DNA from: Chlamydiales bacterium
GTDB taxonomy: Bacteria > Chlamydiota > Chlamydiia > Chlamydiales > Simkaniaceae
NCBI GenBank assembly: GCA_024233395.1
Contig: JACKPR010000003.1
Coordinates: 1-64,000, forward strand
DNA length: 64,000 nt
Reading direction: 5' to 3'
Made by a program: the position numbers and the translations under genes. This document shows, piece after piece, positions 36,708-45,279 of the stretch (the stretch's first letter is position 1; each line of letters opens with the position of its first letter). Below the pieces are notes generated by a model. The model made no database searches, was not told where the DNA came from, and worked only from the letters and a program-made list of their open reading frames with translations.

Positions 36708-37433
36708 TTAACTGTTTAAAACAGTGCGAACATGCTCACAGTTTTTCTTACCACATGTACAACCAATCGGATTGCCAAGGTATACTTGGTAATGCTCTTC
36801 CATATTTAACGGATTGGAAACAATATAAAGCTTATCACCTTCTTGTTTGATATCCCAATCTCGAAACTTTAAATCCTCATCAGAAACTTGTTCTTCTTCG
36901 ACTTCTTCTTCAGAAGGATCGGATGAACCTTGGATAACTCGAGCAATTTGACAATAAGGACAATTACAATGAGGTTCAGCTTTTGGAATATTCATTTGTT
37001 CCATGTCCATTCCTAAAGCTTTTGTAATAGAAGTAATTTTTTCAATGACTTCATGAGGCATTTCAGGAGCATCTGCTTGACTAGGATTATGCTCAAGAAA
37101 TGAACTAGGGTTTAAGGAGGCATCTCCTCCATCCATTTGAAAAGGTAACCCAAAAGAAAAAGAAACATCTGAATCTTTAGAAGGTTCATATGTCTTTAAA
37201 GATTCGACTTGGGGTTCTTTTGTTTCTTGTTCGACATATTTTGAGTGGGCTTCAAAAACTTCTTCTATCAAAGGCCCTTCTAGACCAGGAATGTCGATCG
37301 ATGTTCCATTATGGAGAGCAATGACTAGGACTGGTTTTCCTTCGATCTCTTTCATGTGAAGAGTGTTAATATTCTTCCAAGAAGTTGAGATATAAGGGGG
37401 GATACTAAGAATCTTTTGATTAATCTTTTTCAT
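36708..37433 (-). CDS. Conserved chlamydial Cys-rich protein (CT016-like)
   Basis: A soluble 241-aa protein with no signal peptide. Two cysteine clusters are visible: HCNCPYCQIARVI in the middle and CTCGKKNCEHVRTVL at the end, the latter resembling a SWIM-type CxC...CxH zinc site. An acidic stretch (EEEVEEEQVSDED) lies between. Position between a Ctad1-like gene and phoH fits C. trachomatis CT016. The start at MKKINQ is favoured because GGAGG lies five bases before it. The function is unknown; zinc-dependent binding to nucleic acid or protein is plausible. Confidence 0.78.
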   Translation of the reverse strand: MKKINQKILSIPPYISTSWKNINTLHMKEIEGKPVLVIALHNGTSIDIPGLEGPLIEEVFEAHSKYVEQETKEPQVESLKTYEPSKDSDVSFSFGLPFQMDGGDASLNPSSFLEHNPSQADAPEMPHEVIEKITSITKALGMDMEQMNIPKAEPHCNCPYCQIARVIQGSSDPSEEEVEEEQVSDEDLKFRDWDIKQEGDKLYIVSNPLNMEEHYQVYLGNPIGCTCGKKNCEHVRTVLNS

Positions 37434-37670
37434 TGTTTCCTCCATAGAGGTGACTTAAGTTCTATCCTTATTATAGCGACTTTGAGAATGAGGGTCAAGG
37501 GTTTAGTTAGCGCTTCAGACCTTTGATTGCTAACTTTGTGCATAAGTCATTTATGTTTAGCTTGTTGAAATGTTTCTGTTTTTTACTACTTTACAAAGGT
37601 TTTTCTTGGCAGGAATAAAAATTCCCTTATAAAGAGGTATGGGGGTATGATGCATGACTTGCCTCCAAAA

Positions 37671-37764
37671 GGACTGTTAGAAAAGGTGCTTTCTGTAGAT
37701 TTTGTAGGAGTTTTCCCTAAAAAGAATACGAAAGTTAAGGGAATGGGCTTTTCCAACAGTCTCC
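37671..37764. repeat. Inverted repeat in the gap upstream of phoH
   Basis: GGACTGTTAGAAAAGG at the left pairs with CTTTTCCAACAGTCTCC at the right across about 94 bp. It is the only structure I see in the 362-bp gap 37434-37795. It resembles the other intergenic inverted repeats in size and form but shares no ends with them. Confidence 0.5.
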
Positions 37765-37795
37765 TAAATAATAATGATTAAAAGGGAGTAAGCAT

Positions 37796-39100
37796 ATGGC
37801 AAGTAAGACTTTTGTCCTCGACACGAACGTTCTTTTGCATGATCCTGATGCATTAGAAAGATTTGAGGGCAATGATGTCGTGATGCCACTTGTGGTTCTA
37901 GAAGAGCTAGATAAGTTAAAGCGCTTTAGTGATGAACTTGGAAAGAATGCGCGTCATATTATCCGCTTCATCGATCAACTCAAAGGGAATATCTTTAAGG
38001 GGATTAAATTAGAAAATGGAGCGACCTTTTCGGTTTTTGTCGAAGATAAAACAATGTCAAAGGAAGGGTTTCCTCTTCCATTAGACAACAATAAACATCG
38101 AATTCTCTTTGCAGCCTATAAGTTAAAGCAAATGGGCCGTGAGGTTGTGATTATGATCTCAAAAGATTTTGTCTTGCGTATTAAGGCAGAGTCAATTGGG
38201 ATTCAAGCTCAAGATTATGAAAGCCTTAAAAATTCTTACGAGAATCTCTATAAAGGATTTAGAAAACTTGATCTTCCCAAGCAAGAGATTGACACCTTTT
38301 TAACGAAAGGCTTTATCGAACTGCCGAGTGAAGAATTGGTGGCTAATGAATATATCCGTTTTTCTTGTCCTGAGAAGTCGTCAGCTTTTGGCCGTTTTAA
38401 TGGAAAAAAGAATAGGATTGAACGGGTTGAAGGACTTTCTTCTGAAATTTGGGGAATAAAGCCTCTAAATGATGAGCAAGAGTGTGCTATGGACATGCTT
38501 ATGGATGATAATATTAAGCTGGTCACCATGCTTGGCCAAGCAGGAACAGGAAAAACTCTTATGGCTTTGACTTGTGGTCTTCGGAAGGTTTTTGATGAAG
38601 GGGTTTATAATCGCATTCTTATCTCAAGACCGATCATGCCACTCGGTAAAGATATTGGGTATCTTCCTGGTACAAAAGAGGAAAAGATGCTCCATTGGAT
38701 GCAGCCGATCTATGATAATCTTGAATATATCTGTGAAACGACATCGGGTTCTGGAAATGGTGCGGATACGAAGCAGTGGATTATGGAGAGTGAAAAGATA
38801 GAAATGGAAGCGGTCACCTTTATTAGGGGACGCTCTCTTGCTCATACTTTTATTATTATAGATGAGGCACAAAACTTAACTCCCCATGAAGTTAAGACCA
38901 TTGTATCCAGAGCTGGAAAAGGGACAAAAGTGATTCTTACAGGAGATCCTACGCAAATTGATAACCCTTACCTAGATAAGAACTCGAATGCTTTGACTTA
39001 TGTCGTGAATAAATTTAAAACCCAGCCGATTTATGGTCATGTCATGTTCCAAAAAACAGAACGTTCGGAATTGGCAGCAATTGCAGCAAAAGTGTTATAA
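37796..39100 (+). CDS. phoH: PIN-PhoH fusion ATPase (PhoH2 type)
   Basis: An N-terminal PIN RNase domain (about 1-130) begins KTFVLDTNVLLHDPDAL, with acidic residues for metal binding. A PhoH helicase-like ATPase follows (about 225-434) with GQAGTGKTLMAL (Walker A), IIDEAQNLTPHEV (Walker B) and KVILTGDPTQID. This architecture is known for RNA unwinding coupled to cleavage. AAGGGAG precedes the ATG. It corresponds to C. trachomatis CT015 by family and neighbours. Confidence 0.94.
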   Translation: MASKTFVLDTNVLLHDPDALERFEGNDVVMPLVVLEELDKLKRFSDELGKNARHIIRFIDQLKGNIFKGIKLENGATFSVFVEDKTMSKEGFPLPLDNNKHRILFAAYKLKQMGREVVIMISKDFVLRIKAESIGIQAQDYESLKNSYENLYKGFRKLDLPKQEIDTFLTKGFIELPSEELVANEYIRFSCPEKSSAFGRFNGKKNRIERVEGLSSEIWGIKPLNDEQECAMDMLMDDNIKLVTMLGQAGTGKTLMALTCGLRKVFDEGVYNRILISRPIMPLGKDIGYLPGTKEEKMLHWMQPIYDNLEYICETTSGSGNGADTKQWIMESEKIEMEAVTFIRGRSLAHTFIIIDEAQNLTPHEVKTIVSRAGKGTKVILTGDPTQIDNPYLDKNSNALTYVVNKFKTQPIYGHVMFQKTERSELAAIAAKVL

Positions 39101-39110
39101 TAAAAAATAT

Positions 39111-39273
39111 TAGATAGTTTCGTCATGAGGTGGTCATTTAAGAAGTGGCTCGTATGAGAAAAGTTCAAGGCGACCGATGCAAAAAGCCCTAATTGGGCTT
39201 TTGAAGCAGGTCAACGATGGAATTGTCCATAGGAGACACTTAAGGAATGAGCAATTCGTGACAACACTATCTA
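39111..39273. mobile_element. Family-F element or structured RNA (163 bp)
   Basis: The whole interval folds on itself. Ends TAGATAGTTTCGTCATGA pair with the inverse of TCGTGACAACACTATCTA, the middle CATTTAAGAAGTGGCTC pairs with GAGACACTTAAGGAATG, and the tip is AAAAGCCC-TAAT-GGGCTTTT (39182-39203). The size agrees with the other miniature elements in this window. A non-coding RNA with a 6S-like rod shape, or simply the phoH terminator, are alternatives. Confidence 0.55.
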
Positions 39274-39283
39274 GGGGGCTCAT

Positions 39284-39655
39284 ATGATATCAAAAGGTGT
39301 AAAACTTTCTAGTTTAAGGAAAAGAGGTGATAAGTATATTTATCGCAATCGCTTTTGGACATTAGATAAACCTGTTCCATCGACATCTAAAGGTAAGAAG
39401 ATGATGGTATTGGCATCAAAATTGATTAATGGAGAAAAACGGGTAAAAGTCATTCACTTTGGTGCTCTTGGTTATGGGCATAATTATAGTAAAAAAGCTA
39501 AAGAAAACTATCTTAAGAGAAGTGCGGGGATCCGCAATAAAAAAGGGGAATTGACAATGTATGACAAGTGGAGCCCCAATTATTGGTCTCGAAAGATTCT
39601 TTGGCCCAAAGGAAAGCCAGCAACAGGTCCTAGAACGACAAAGAAAGCAGCTTAA
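39284..39655 (+). CDS. Small basic protein, possibly DUF5754-like
   Basis: A very basic 123-aa protein without signal peptide or membrane segment. The central segment VKVIHFGALGYGHNYS and the later NYWSRKILWPKGKP resemble the pattern of DUF5754 proteins (VIHFG..., then SR-x-LW), known mostly from giant viruses; this is from memory and needs a profile search. AGGGGG lies 8 bases before the ATG, inside the end of the family-F element. It converges with the DUF2007-like gene, overlapping by 4 bases. Confidence 0.6.
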   Translation: MISKGVKLSSLRKRGDKYIYRNRFWTLDKPVPSTSKGKKMMVLASKLINGEKRVKVIHFGALGYGHNYSKKAKENYLKRSAGIRNKKGELTMYDKWSPNYWSRKILWPKGKPATGPRTTKKAA

Positions 39656-39852
39656 ATGGTATTATTAGCTTCAGTTTCGTTCTCTTTTGGGACTAGAATT
39701 TCAATGCCCCGCTCTAAAGCAAGGTAGGGCATTGTACCGCTAGCATCATTTGTTCTGACCATAAATGGAATGCCTGATTCTTCAAGTTTAGAGGTAATAA
39801 ACTCGATTTCAGCAGGTTCTCTTCCTCGGTAGACGCAAACATAATCATTCAT
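39652..39852 (-). CDS. DUF2007-like small protein
   Basis: A 66-aa ferredoxin-like small protein: YVCVYRGREPAEIEFITSKL, ESGIPFMVRTNDASG and EILVPKENETEAN match the usual pattern of DUF2007 (putative signal-transducing) proteins. Its ATG overlaps the end of the upstream lipoprotein gene by 8 bases, so the two are translationally coupled. Confidence 0.65.
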   Translation of the reverse strand: MNDYVCVYRGREPAEIEFITSKLEESGIPFMVRTNDASGTMPYLALERGIEILVPKENETEANNTI

Positions 39853-40561
39853 ATTTATCCTGGTAGCTTTTTAAAGCTTGTTCAACAATTTCAGAATGAG
39901 GAAGATCCATTCGCCATTCCTCGATCACTTTATCCTGTTCAATTGGAGGATGAGCGATCAGCCATTCTTGTTCGCTTAAGATGAAGGCTCCCAATTGATT
40001 GAATATTTCTTGACCTACAAGGAGACTTGCTTGAGTTTCAGGAGTTACATTTTCTGCACGCTTTTTGAGATCTTCTGCTTGAGACTGAAGCTCTCTAGTC
40101 ATTAATTGGAAGATGGTAAAGCGCTCAGTGGCAACTTCATTTGCTTTAACTTTTGTAGCAAGAAGATCTCTTAATGCATTGATTTCGAGATTTTTAAAAG
40201 CAGCATCAGCAGTTTCTTGTGCACTTGCTACTTCTGCAACATAACGTTCTTTCCATTTGGTAATGGCTTCAGCTCGAACATTTTTTTCTTTTTCGATAAG
40301 GGGAGGCATTTCTGTGGTATAAACGTTATAGAGTTTTGCTAAGACTTTTGCGCATTCTTGAAGATCTTCACCTTTTGTAGGTGCCATTTCATCAGCTTGA
40401 ACATCTAGGGCTGATTTTTCTTCTTGGATCGCTTGAAGCCCTTCATAGTGGCTAATATATTCATCAAGAGTCACTGAGATCTTCTTCTCTTTTGATTTTG
40501 AGCAAGAAGTACATGTAAAGGTGAAGCTTAAAATAAGGAATAGATAGGCAATGCGTTTCAT
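39845..40561 (-). CDS. Helical lipoprotein, unknown function
   Basis: The start at MKRIAYLF is favoured by GGAG eight bases upstream. A lipoprotein signal ends near Cys21 or Cys24 (FTFTCTSCSKSK). The mature part of about 215 residues is almost entirely charged helices, probably coiled coil, with many Ala, Glu and Lys. No family is recognised. It forms an operon with the DUF2007-like gene, and upstream lies a truncated family-B element. Confidence 0.7.
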   Translation of the reverse strand: MKRIAYLFLILSFTFTCTSCSKSKEKKISVTLDEYISHYEGLQAIQEEKSALDVQADEMAPTKGEDLQECAKVLAKLYNVYTTEMPPLIEKEKNVRAEAITKWKERYVAEVASAQETADAAFKNLEINALRDLLATKVKANEVATERFTIFQLMTRELQSQAEDLKKRAENVTPETQASLLVGQEIFNQLGAFILSEQEWLIAHPPIEQDKVIEEWRMDLPHSEIVEQALKSYQDKYE

Positions 40562-40602
40562 TAAATTCTCCATTGTTTTATGAAAAGATAATTGAAATAG
40601 AG

Positions 40603-40739
40603 ATTTAATAAAACCTTATGTTGAAGAAATCTTGGATCCCTTTTGATCACATTGTCCATGAGACAAGGGTTCAAAAAGAAGCTGAAAAAGGTGACAAAAA
40701 GTGTGGAATAAAAAAATATCTTTAATTCAGGATAGGTTC
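40603..40739. mobile_element. Family-B element with one damaged end
   Basis: From the core outward to the right it matches the reverse complement of the 164-bp copy at 50170-50333: TTTTGATCACATTGTCCATG, the A/G-rich arm (GCTGAAAAAGGTGAC) and the end TTCAGGATAGGTTC. The left arm is shortened and diverged. The orientation is opposite to the 50-kb copy. Confidence 0.75.
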
Positions 40740-40752
40740 TTTATTTTTACTT

Positions 40753-40977
40753 GTGCTATCAGGGGCGTCAGCGATGGAAAATTCTTGTAATACAGATAAC
40801 CGTTTTGATGGAAAGAAATTGATTATATCTGAGCAAGAATGGAAGAAAAAACTATCTCCAGAAGCTTTTAAAATTCTTCGAAAAGGTGGGTCTGAACCTC
40901 CTTTTACTGGGGCTTACCTATATAATACCCAAGAAGGTATTTATTCCTGGAAAGAAGTGATTTTTTTTGATACTTAA
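40753..40977 (+). pseudogene. Remnant of a secreted MsrB-like methionine sulfoxide reductase
   Basis: EWKKKLSPEAFKILRKGGSE, then PPFTGAYLYNTQEGIY, matches the N-terminal part of MsrB. The sequence then ends in WKEVIFFDT without the zinc-binding CxxC pairs or the catalytic Cys. In frame upstream, SLFLLVLSGASA looks like the end of a signal peptide, but its start codon is missing: the family-B element ends 13 bases before the GTG at 40753. So the 5' end was cut by the element, and the 3' part is also absent. A short functional protein starting at GTG is possible but unlikely. Confidence 0.65.
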
Positions 40978-41009
40978 TAAAAAAGTAACAATTAACCACG
41001 GTTTGTAGA

Positions 41010-41288
41010 ATGGATTATAAAAAAATTGGGGGATTGGTAGCAATTCTCATTGGGCTTATTTTATTGGGATATGGGATCTATGGAAGTTATCGGATGTATG
41101 AAGCGAGGCAAGATATTAGCTCGACGACAAAATACATTCCAGGAGAGTCTGTTCGTGGCTTTTTTCAAGGGGGGTTGAATCATGAAGTGGATAAATATAA
41201 GGTTCCTGTTGCCCTTTGTTACATCGGTGGAGTGGTCTTTCTTTTAGGGGGCCTTATTTTTGTTCGCCGTTCTTCAAAAAAGCGTTGA
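41010..41288 (+). CDS. Small two-helix membrane protein
   Basis: A 92-aa protein with membrane segments at about 7-28 and 68-86, a polar loop between, and a positively charged tail (RRSSKKR). It has some resemblance to small DUF3185-type membrane proteins, not firm. The 3' end overlaps the converging AMMECR1 gene by 70 bases. The function is unknown. Confidence 0.55.
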   Translation: MDYKKIGGLVAILIGLILLGYGIYGSYRMYEARQDISSTTKYIPGESVRGFFQGGLNHEVDKYKVPVALCYIGGVVFLLGGLIFVRRSSKKR

Positions 41289-41785
41289 GTTTCAAAAGCA
41301 GAAATTTCTGCTCCTGAACTCCATGCGTTTTCTGGGAGCCCTGCTTTAAGGCAAGTTTTCTGAAGAAGGGTTTCTACGTTCCAACCATATTCAATGGGAA
41401 CGTGGGGTAGATGAAGAGCTGACTGTTTTTCTTGAGTAATGATAATCCCATGATTTCCAATTTGGATCTCTTCGGATTGAATGATTTTTGGAGAGGAGAG
41501 AATGGAGAGAAGTAGGGTTAAATCATTTGCTTCTTCTAATAGAACTTCTGAATAGCGAGGATCTTTTGTCGCCGCATAAATTGCGCAGTCTTGAACAAGT
41601 TTTTCTAAGGGAGTTTTAGGATAAGGGGTCCCAGCGCATCCTCTTTCTTTTCCTTTAATATATAATGTAATGAAAGCCCCATATTGAATGGTGGAATCTT
41701 TAAAGGCTGGGTCTTTCCCATTAAAAATTGCTTGGCGTGCAAGAGCTAGGAGTTTTTTTCCTCTTGTTTCAGGAATGAGCTTCAT
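41219..41785 (-). CDS. AMMECR1-domain protein
   Basis: An AMMECR1 family protein of about 188 aa starting at MKLIPETRGKKLLALARQAI. The family motif appears as ERGCAGTPYP (normally LRGCIGT), followed by DCAIYAATKDPRY and IEIG/YGWNVE-type elements. The in-frame extension upstream would overlap the RpiB gene further and lacks support. Its function is unknown; the fold includes an RNA-binding-like half. It overlaps the 3' end of the RpiB gene by 17 bases, which suggests cotranscription. Confidence 0.82.
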   Translation of the reverse strand: MKLIPETRGKKLLALARQAIFNGKDPAFKDSTIQYGAFITLYIKGKERGCAGTPYPKTPLEKLVQDCAIYAATKDPRYSEVLLEEANDLTLLLSILSSPKIIQSEEIQIGNHGIIITQEKQSALHLPHVPIEYGWNVETLLQKTCLKAGLPENAWSSGAEISAFETQRFFEERRTKIRPPKRKTTPPM

Positions 41786-42224
41786 GAGATTCGATTTTAT
41801 GGATGGTTTCAATTTGAGAAAGATTCCAACTATCCTGGCTGTAGGGTGTTGAAAACCATGCATCGAGAATTTCTTTCAAAAGTTCTGGTGTTGTGAGTCT
41901 AAGGCTCAAACCTAAAACATTGGCATGGTTCCAAATGCGAGCGCCTTTTGCGGTTTCTCCATCGATGCAGAGTGCAGCACGAATTCCAGGGCACTTATTA
42001 GCAATCAATGTACATCCTGTTCCTGTCCAGCAAAGGGCAATTCCTTCTTTAGCTTTTCCAGATTGAAGAGCTTTCATCGATTTTAAAGTGATTGTGGTCC
42101 AATCTTGTGGTTTATCGTGATTTTGAGGGCCAAAATAAATAGCTTCGTGACCTCTATTTTTCAGTTCATTTAATAGTGTTTCGATAATAGGGTAATATTC
42201 ATCTGTGCTAACAGCAATCTTCAT
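41769..42224 (-). CDS. rpiB: RpiB/LacAB-family sugar-phosphate isomerase
   Basis: About 151 aa from MKIAVSTDEYYP. The conserved anion-binding loop and base appear in LCWTGTGCTLIANKCPGIRAAL, and NHANVLGLSLR near residue 105 matches the RpiB helix. Interconversion of ribose- and ribulose-5-phosphate is the family activity, but the catalytic-loop Cys is followed by an unusual WTGTGC rather than GTGIG, so another sugar is possible. An upstream TTG start would read into the end of a family-B repeat and is not favoured. Confidence 0.82.
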   Translation of the reverse strand: MKIAVSTDEYYPIIETLLNELKNRGHEAIYFGPQNHDKPQDWTTITLKSMKALQSGKAKEGIALCWTGTGCTLIANKCPGIRAALCIDGETAKGARIWNHANVLGLSLRLTTPELLKEILDAWFSTPYSQDSWNLSQIETIHKIESHEAHS

Positions 42225-42236
42225 AAGCTCTTTATA

Positions 42237-42269
42237 AATCAAATAAATCCTTTAATTCAGGATAGGTTC
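42237..42269. repeat. Solo family-B end
   Basis: AATCAAATAAATCC and TTAATTCAGGATAGGTTC match the right end of the full copy at 50170-50333. No core or second end is present. It lies directly upstream of the RpiB gene. Confidence 0.65.
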
Positions 42270-42324
42270 ATCTAAAATAAATATTGTAGACATTTCTAGC
42301 GTTTTATTGTAAACGTAAAAAATT

Positions 42325-42413
42325 GTATGCATTATGCGGGGTGTATTCTTTATGAAATAGGAGATAGTGCACTAGATCTGGTTTCATAGAGGATTAAACC
42401 TCGAAATGCGTAC
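42325..42413. repeat. Family-C inverted repeat (89 bp) upstream of cyoA
   Basis: Ends GTATGCATTATGCGGG and inverse GTACGCATTTCGAGGT. The inner part GGTGTATTC...AAATAGGAGATA aligns with the copy at 36600-36705. It ends 37 bases before the cyoA start codon. Confidence 0.55.
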
Positions 42414-42450
42414 GGAAAATGTTTATTTCTCTTAGAGGGCAAATAACAAG

Positions 42451-43311
42451 ATGAAAAAGACTTTCGTAACGATCTTAATTATTCTCCTTGCTTTAGGTGC
42501 AAGTGCATTAACAGCACTTTATATTTCTACGCATAACATTGCGATGTTAGAGCCTAAAGGTCTCATTTCTGATAAAGAGAGGGATTTGATTGTGACATGC
42601 GCATCATTGATGCTCATTGTTGTGATTCCTGTTCTGATTTTGACCTTTATCTTTGCTTGGAAATACCGAGAGCAAAATGAAAAATCAAAGCACACCCCAG
42701 ATTGGGAGCATAACTATATTGCTGAAATGTGTTGGTGGGGTGTTCCCTTTGTAATTATTACGATTTTAGCAGTAATTACTTGGAAAACCAGTCATGAGCT
42801 TGATCCTTTTAAGCCTGTTGTGACTGGTAAAAAACCAATTGAAATTCAAGCAGTAGCACTTAACTGGAAGTGGCTCTTTATTTATCCAGAACAAGGGATT
42901 GCAACAGTTAATCTTGTGCAGTTTCCAGAAAAAACTCCGCTTAATTTCGAGATTACAGCTGATGCACCGATGAATTCCTTTTGGATCCCTCAGCTTGGTG
43001 GACAAATTTATGCGATGCCAGCTATGCGTTCAAAACTTTATCTTCTTGCTAATGAAAAAGGAAGTTATACCGGGCGATCTACAAACATCAGTGGAAAAGG
43101 ATTTTCAGGAATGGTTTTTACCGCGAAATCAACCTCCGATGAGGAATTTGAAGAGTGGGTGGAATCGGTTAGAGGATCAGGAAAGAATCTAACAATGGAG
43201 AGTTATAATGAGTTGGTCGAACCGAGTGAGTATGACCCTGTTTCTTACTATATTCTCTCAGACAAAGATCTTTTTAATAAGATTATTATGAAATATATGA
43301 CCCCAAAGTAG
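42451..43311 (+). CDS. cyoA: Cytochrome bo-type quinol oxidase subunit II
   Basis: 286 aa with an N-terminal hydrophobic signal/anchor, a second membrane hairpin (about 45-70 and 85-110) and a periplasmic cupredoxin domain (QAVALNWKWLFIYPEQGIA, PMNSFWIPQLGGQIYAM). The Cys/His copper ligands of the CuA site are absent, as expected for a quinol rather than cytochrome c oxidase. It is the first gene of cyoABCD, 9 bases before cyoB. The CDS begins after a family-C repeat. Confidence 0.94.
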   Translation: MKKTFVTILIILLALGASALTALYISTHNIAMLEPKGLISDKERDLIVTCASLMLIVVIPVLILTFIFAWKYREQNEKSKHTPDWEHNYIAEMCWWGVPFVIITILAVITWKTSHELDPFKPVVTGKKPIEIQAVALNWKWLFIYPEQGIATVNLVQFPEKTPLNFEITADAPMNSFWIPQLGGQIYAMPAMRSKLYLLANEKGSYTGRSTNISGKGFSGMVFTAKSTSDEEFEEWVESVRGSGKNLTMESYNELVEPSEYDPVSYYILSDKDLFNKIIMKYMTPK

Positions 43312-43320
43312 GATGCGAAT

Positions 43321-45279
43321 ATGTTAGGACGATTGACTCTAGATGCGTTAAAGCATGATTGGATTGAGTATGGTGCAGGCATCTCAATGTTTTTAGGAGC
43401 TTTTGCTCTGATTGCTTTAATCACTTATAAGAAAAAGTGGACGTGGCTTTGGAAGGAGTGGTTGACTTCTGTTGATCACAAAAAGATTGGGATTATGTAC
43501 ATCTTTGTTTCAGTGATTCAACTGGCAAAAGGACTGATTGATGCACTGATGATGCGTGCGCAGCAAGCACTAGCTGTGGGGGATTCAATGGGCTACTTAG
43601 GAGCGGATCATTACCAACAGATTTTTACGGCCCATGGTGTAACAATGGTCTTTTTTGTGGGGATGGGGCTTATTTTTGGAATTATTAACCTTGTAATGCC
43701 CATGCAAATTGGGGCGCGTGATGTTGCTTTCCCTTTTCTAAATAATTTGAGCTTTTGGCTTTATGCTGCTGGGGGGATGTATATTTTTGTTTCCTTGGTC
43801 ATTGGATCTTTTGCGGGAACAGGATGGACAGCCTATCCTCCTCTTGCAGGACTTAAGTATAATCCAGGCGTTGGGGTCGATTATTGGCTTTGGAGCATTC
43901 AAATATCAGGGGTGGGGAGCTTACTCACGGGAATTAACTTTTTAGTGACGATTTTAAAGATGCGTTGTCCTGGAATGACCCTTAGAAAGATGCCTGTTTT
44001 TGTTTGGGCCGTTTTAGGCACAGTTATTATTGTGATTTTAGTGTTCCCAATTCTTACTGCTACACTTGGAATGCTTTCAACGGACCGTTTGCTCGATACA
44101 AAGATTTTTACGGCTGATTATGGGGGCAATCCGATGATGTACATTAACCTCATTTGGGCATGGGGACACCCTGAGGTTTATATTTTAATACTTCCTTGTT
44201 TTGGAATTTTCTCAGAAGTTGTTCCTGTTTTCTCCCGGAAGAAGCTTTTTGGGTATACATCAATGGTCTGGGCAATTATGGCCATTACCCTTCTTTCTTG
44301 CATTGTTTGGCTTCACCACTTCTTCACTATGGGAGCAGGACCCAGCGTAAATGCCTTCTTTGGGATTATGACGATGATTATTGCGGTTCCAACAGGAGTT
44401 AAGGTATTCAATTGGCTCTTTACAATGTATCGAGGAAAGGTCAAATTTACTACCCCAATGCTATGGTTTATAGGGTTTGTTCTTTGCTTTGTGGTAGGAG
44501 GAATGACAGGAGTGATGATGGCGATTCCTGGAATTGACTTTCAAGTTCACAATAGCCTCTTTCTTGTAGCTCACTTTCATCAGGTGATTATTGGAGGAGT
44601 GGTTTTTGGGGTCTTTGCTGGGTATACCTATTGGTTTCCTAAGTTTATAGGTTTTAAACTCGAAGAGCGTTATGGAAAATGGGCTTTTTGGTGTTGGCTT
44701 ATCGGGTTTTTTATTGCCTTTTTCCCCTTGTACCTCCTTGGGTTTATGGGTGGGTCAAGAAGAATGAACCATTACCCTGCTGAAATGGGTTGGCAACCAA
44801 TGTTTATTGTTGCAGCAATTGGTGCGGTTATTATCTTTATTGGCGTTTGCTTTCAATTCCTTCAATTCTATGTCAGTGTTAAAAATCGTGAAAAGAATCG
44901 CGATACGACGGGAGATCCTTGGGATGGGGCAACCCTTGAATGGACAACTTCGTCTCCCCCACCATTTTATAACTATGCAATTACCCCTGAAGTCCATGAA
45001 AGAGATCCTTTCTGGGCGATGAAACGAAGAGGTGAAAAACCTGGAAAAGGGGAATATAAAGAGATTCATATGCCAAGTAACACAGCTGCTGGTTTTAATA
45101 TTGGAGTATTGAGCTTTGTCTTAGGATTTGCTCTTGTTTGGCATATCTTTTGGCTTGCTGCAATTACTGGAATTGGCATTTTGGTTGCAGTCATTTACCG
45201 CCTTTATGAAAAAAAGACCGACTATTATGTCACTGTTGAACAAATTAAAGAAATTGAAATGAAAAGAGGGACCGTATGA
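43321..45279 (+). CDS. cyoB: Cytochrome bo-type quinol oxidase subunit I
   Basis: The haem-copper catalytic subunit, 652 aa with about 14-15 membrane segments. Visible ligands are FTAHGVTMVFF (low-spin haem His), WAWGHPEVYI (CuB His and the cross-linked Tyr), WLHHFFT (CuB pair) and LVAHFHQVIIGG (haem ligands). It reduces oxygen to water while pumping protons. The stop overlaps the cyoC ATG by 4 bases. Confidence 0.97.
   Translation: MLGRLTLDALKHDWIEYGAGISMFLGAFALIALITYKKKWTWLWKEWLTSVDHKKIGIMYIFVSVIQLAKGLIDALMMRAQQALAVGDSMGYLGADHYQQIFTAHGVTMVFFVGMGLIFGIINLVMPMQIGARDVAFPFLNNLSFWLYAAGGMYIFVSLVIGSFAGTGWTAYPPLAGLKYNPGVGVDYWLWSIQISGVGSLLTGINFLVTILKMRCPGMTLRKMPVFVWAVLGTVIIVILVFPILTATLGMLSTDRLLDTKIFTADYGGNPMMYINLIWAWGHPEVYILILPCFGIFSEVVPVFSRKKLFGYTSMVWAIMAITLLSCIVWLHHFFTMGAGPSVNAFFGIMTMIIAVPTGVKVFNWLFTMYRGKVKFTTPMLWFIGFVLCFVVGGMTGVMMAIPGIDFQVHNSLFLVAHFHQVIIGGVVFGVFAGYTYWFPKFIGFKLEERYGKWAFWCWLIGFFIAFFPLYLLGFMGGSRRMNHYPAEMGWQPMFIVAAIGAVIIFIGVCFQFLQFYVSVKNREKNRDTTGDPWDGATLEWTTSSPPPFYNYAITPEVHERDPFWAMKRRGEKPGKGEYKEIHMPSNTAAGFNIGVLSFVLGFALVWHIFWLAAITGIGILVAVIYRLYEKKTDYYVTVEQIKEIEMKRGTV

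Noticed and set aside
41769..42242. RpiB start at the TTG at 42242
   Set aside because: The conserved MKIAVSTD start of the family lies at 42224, and the extra residues read towards a family-B repeat end.
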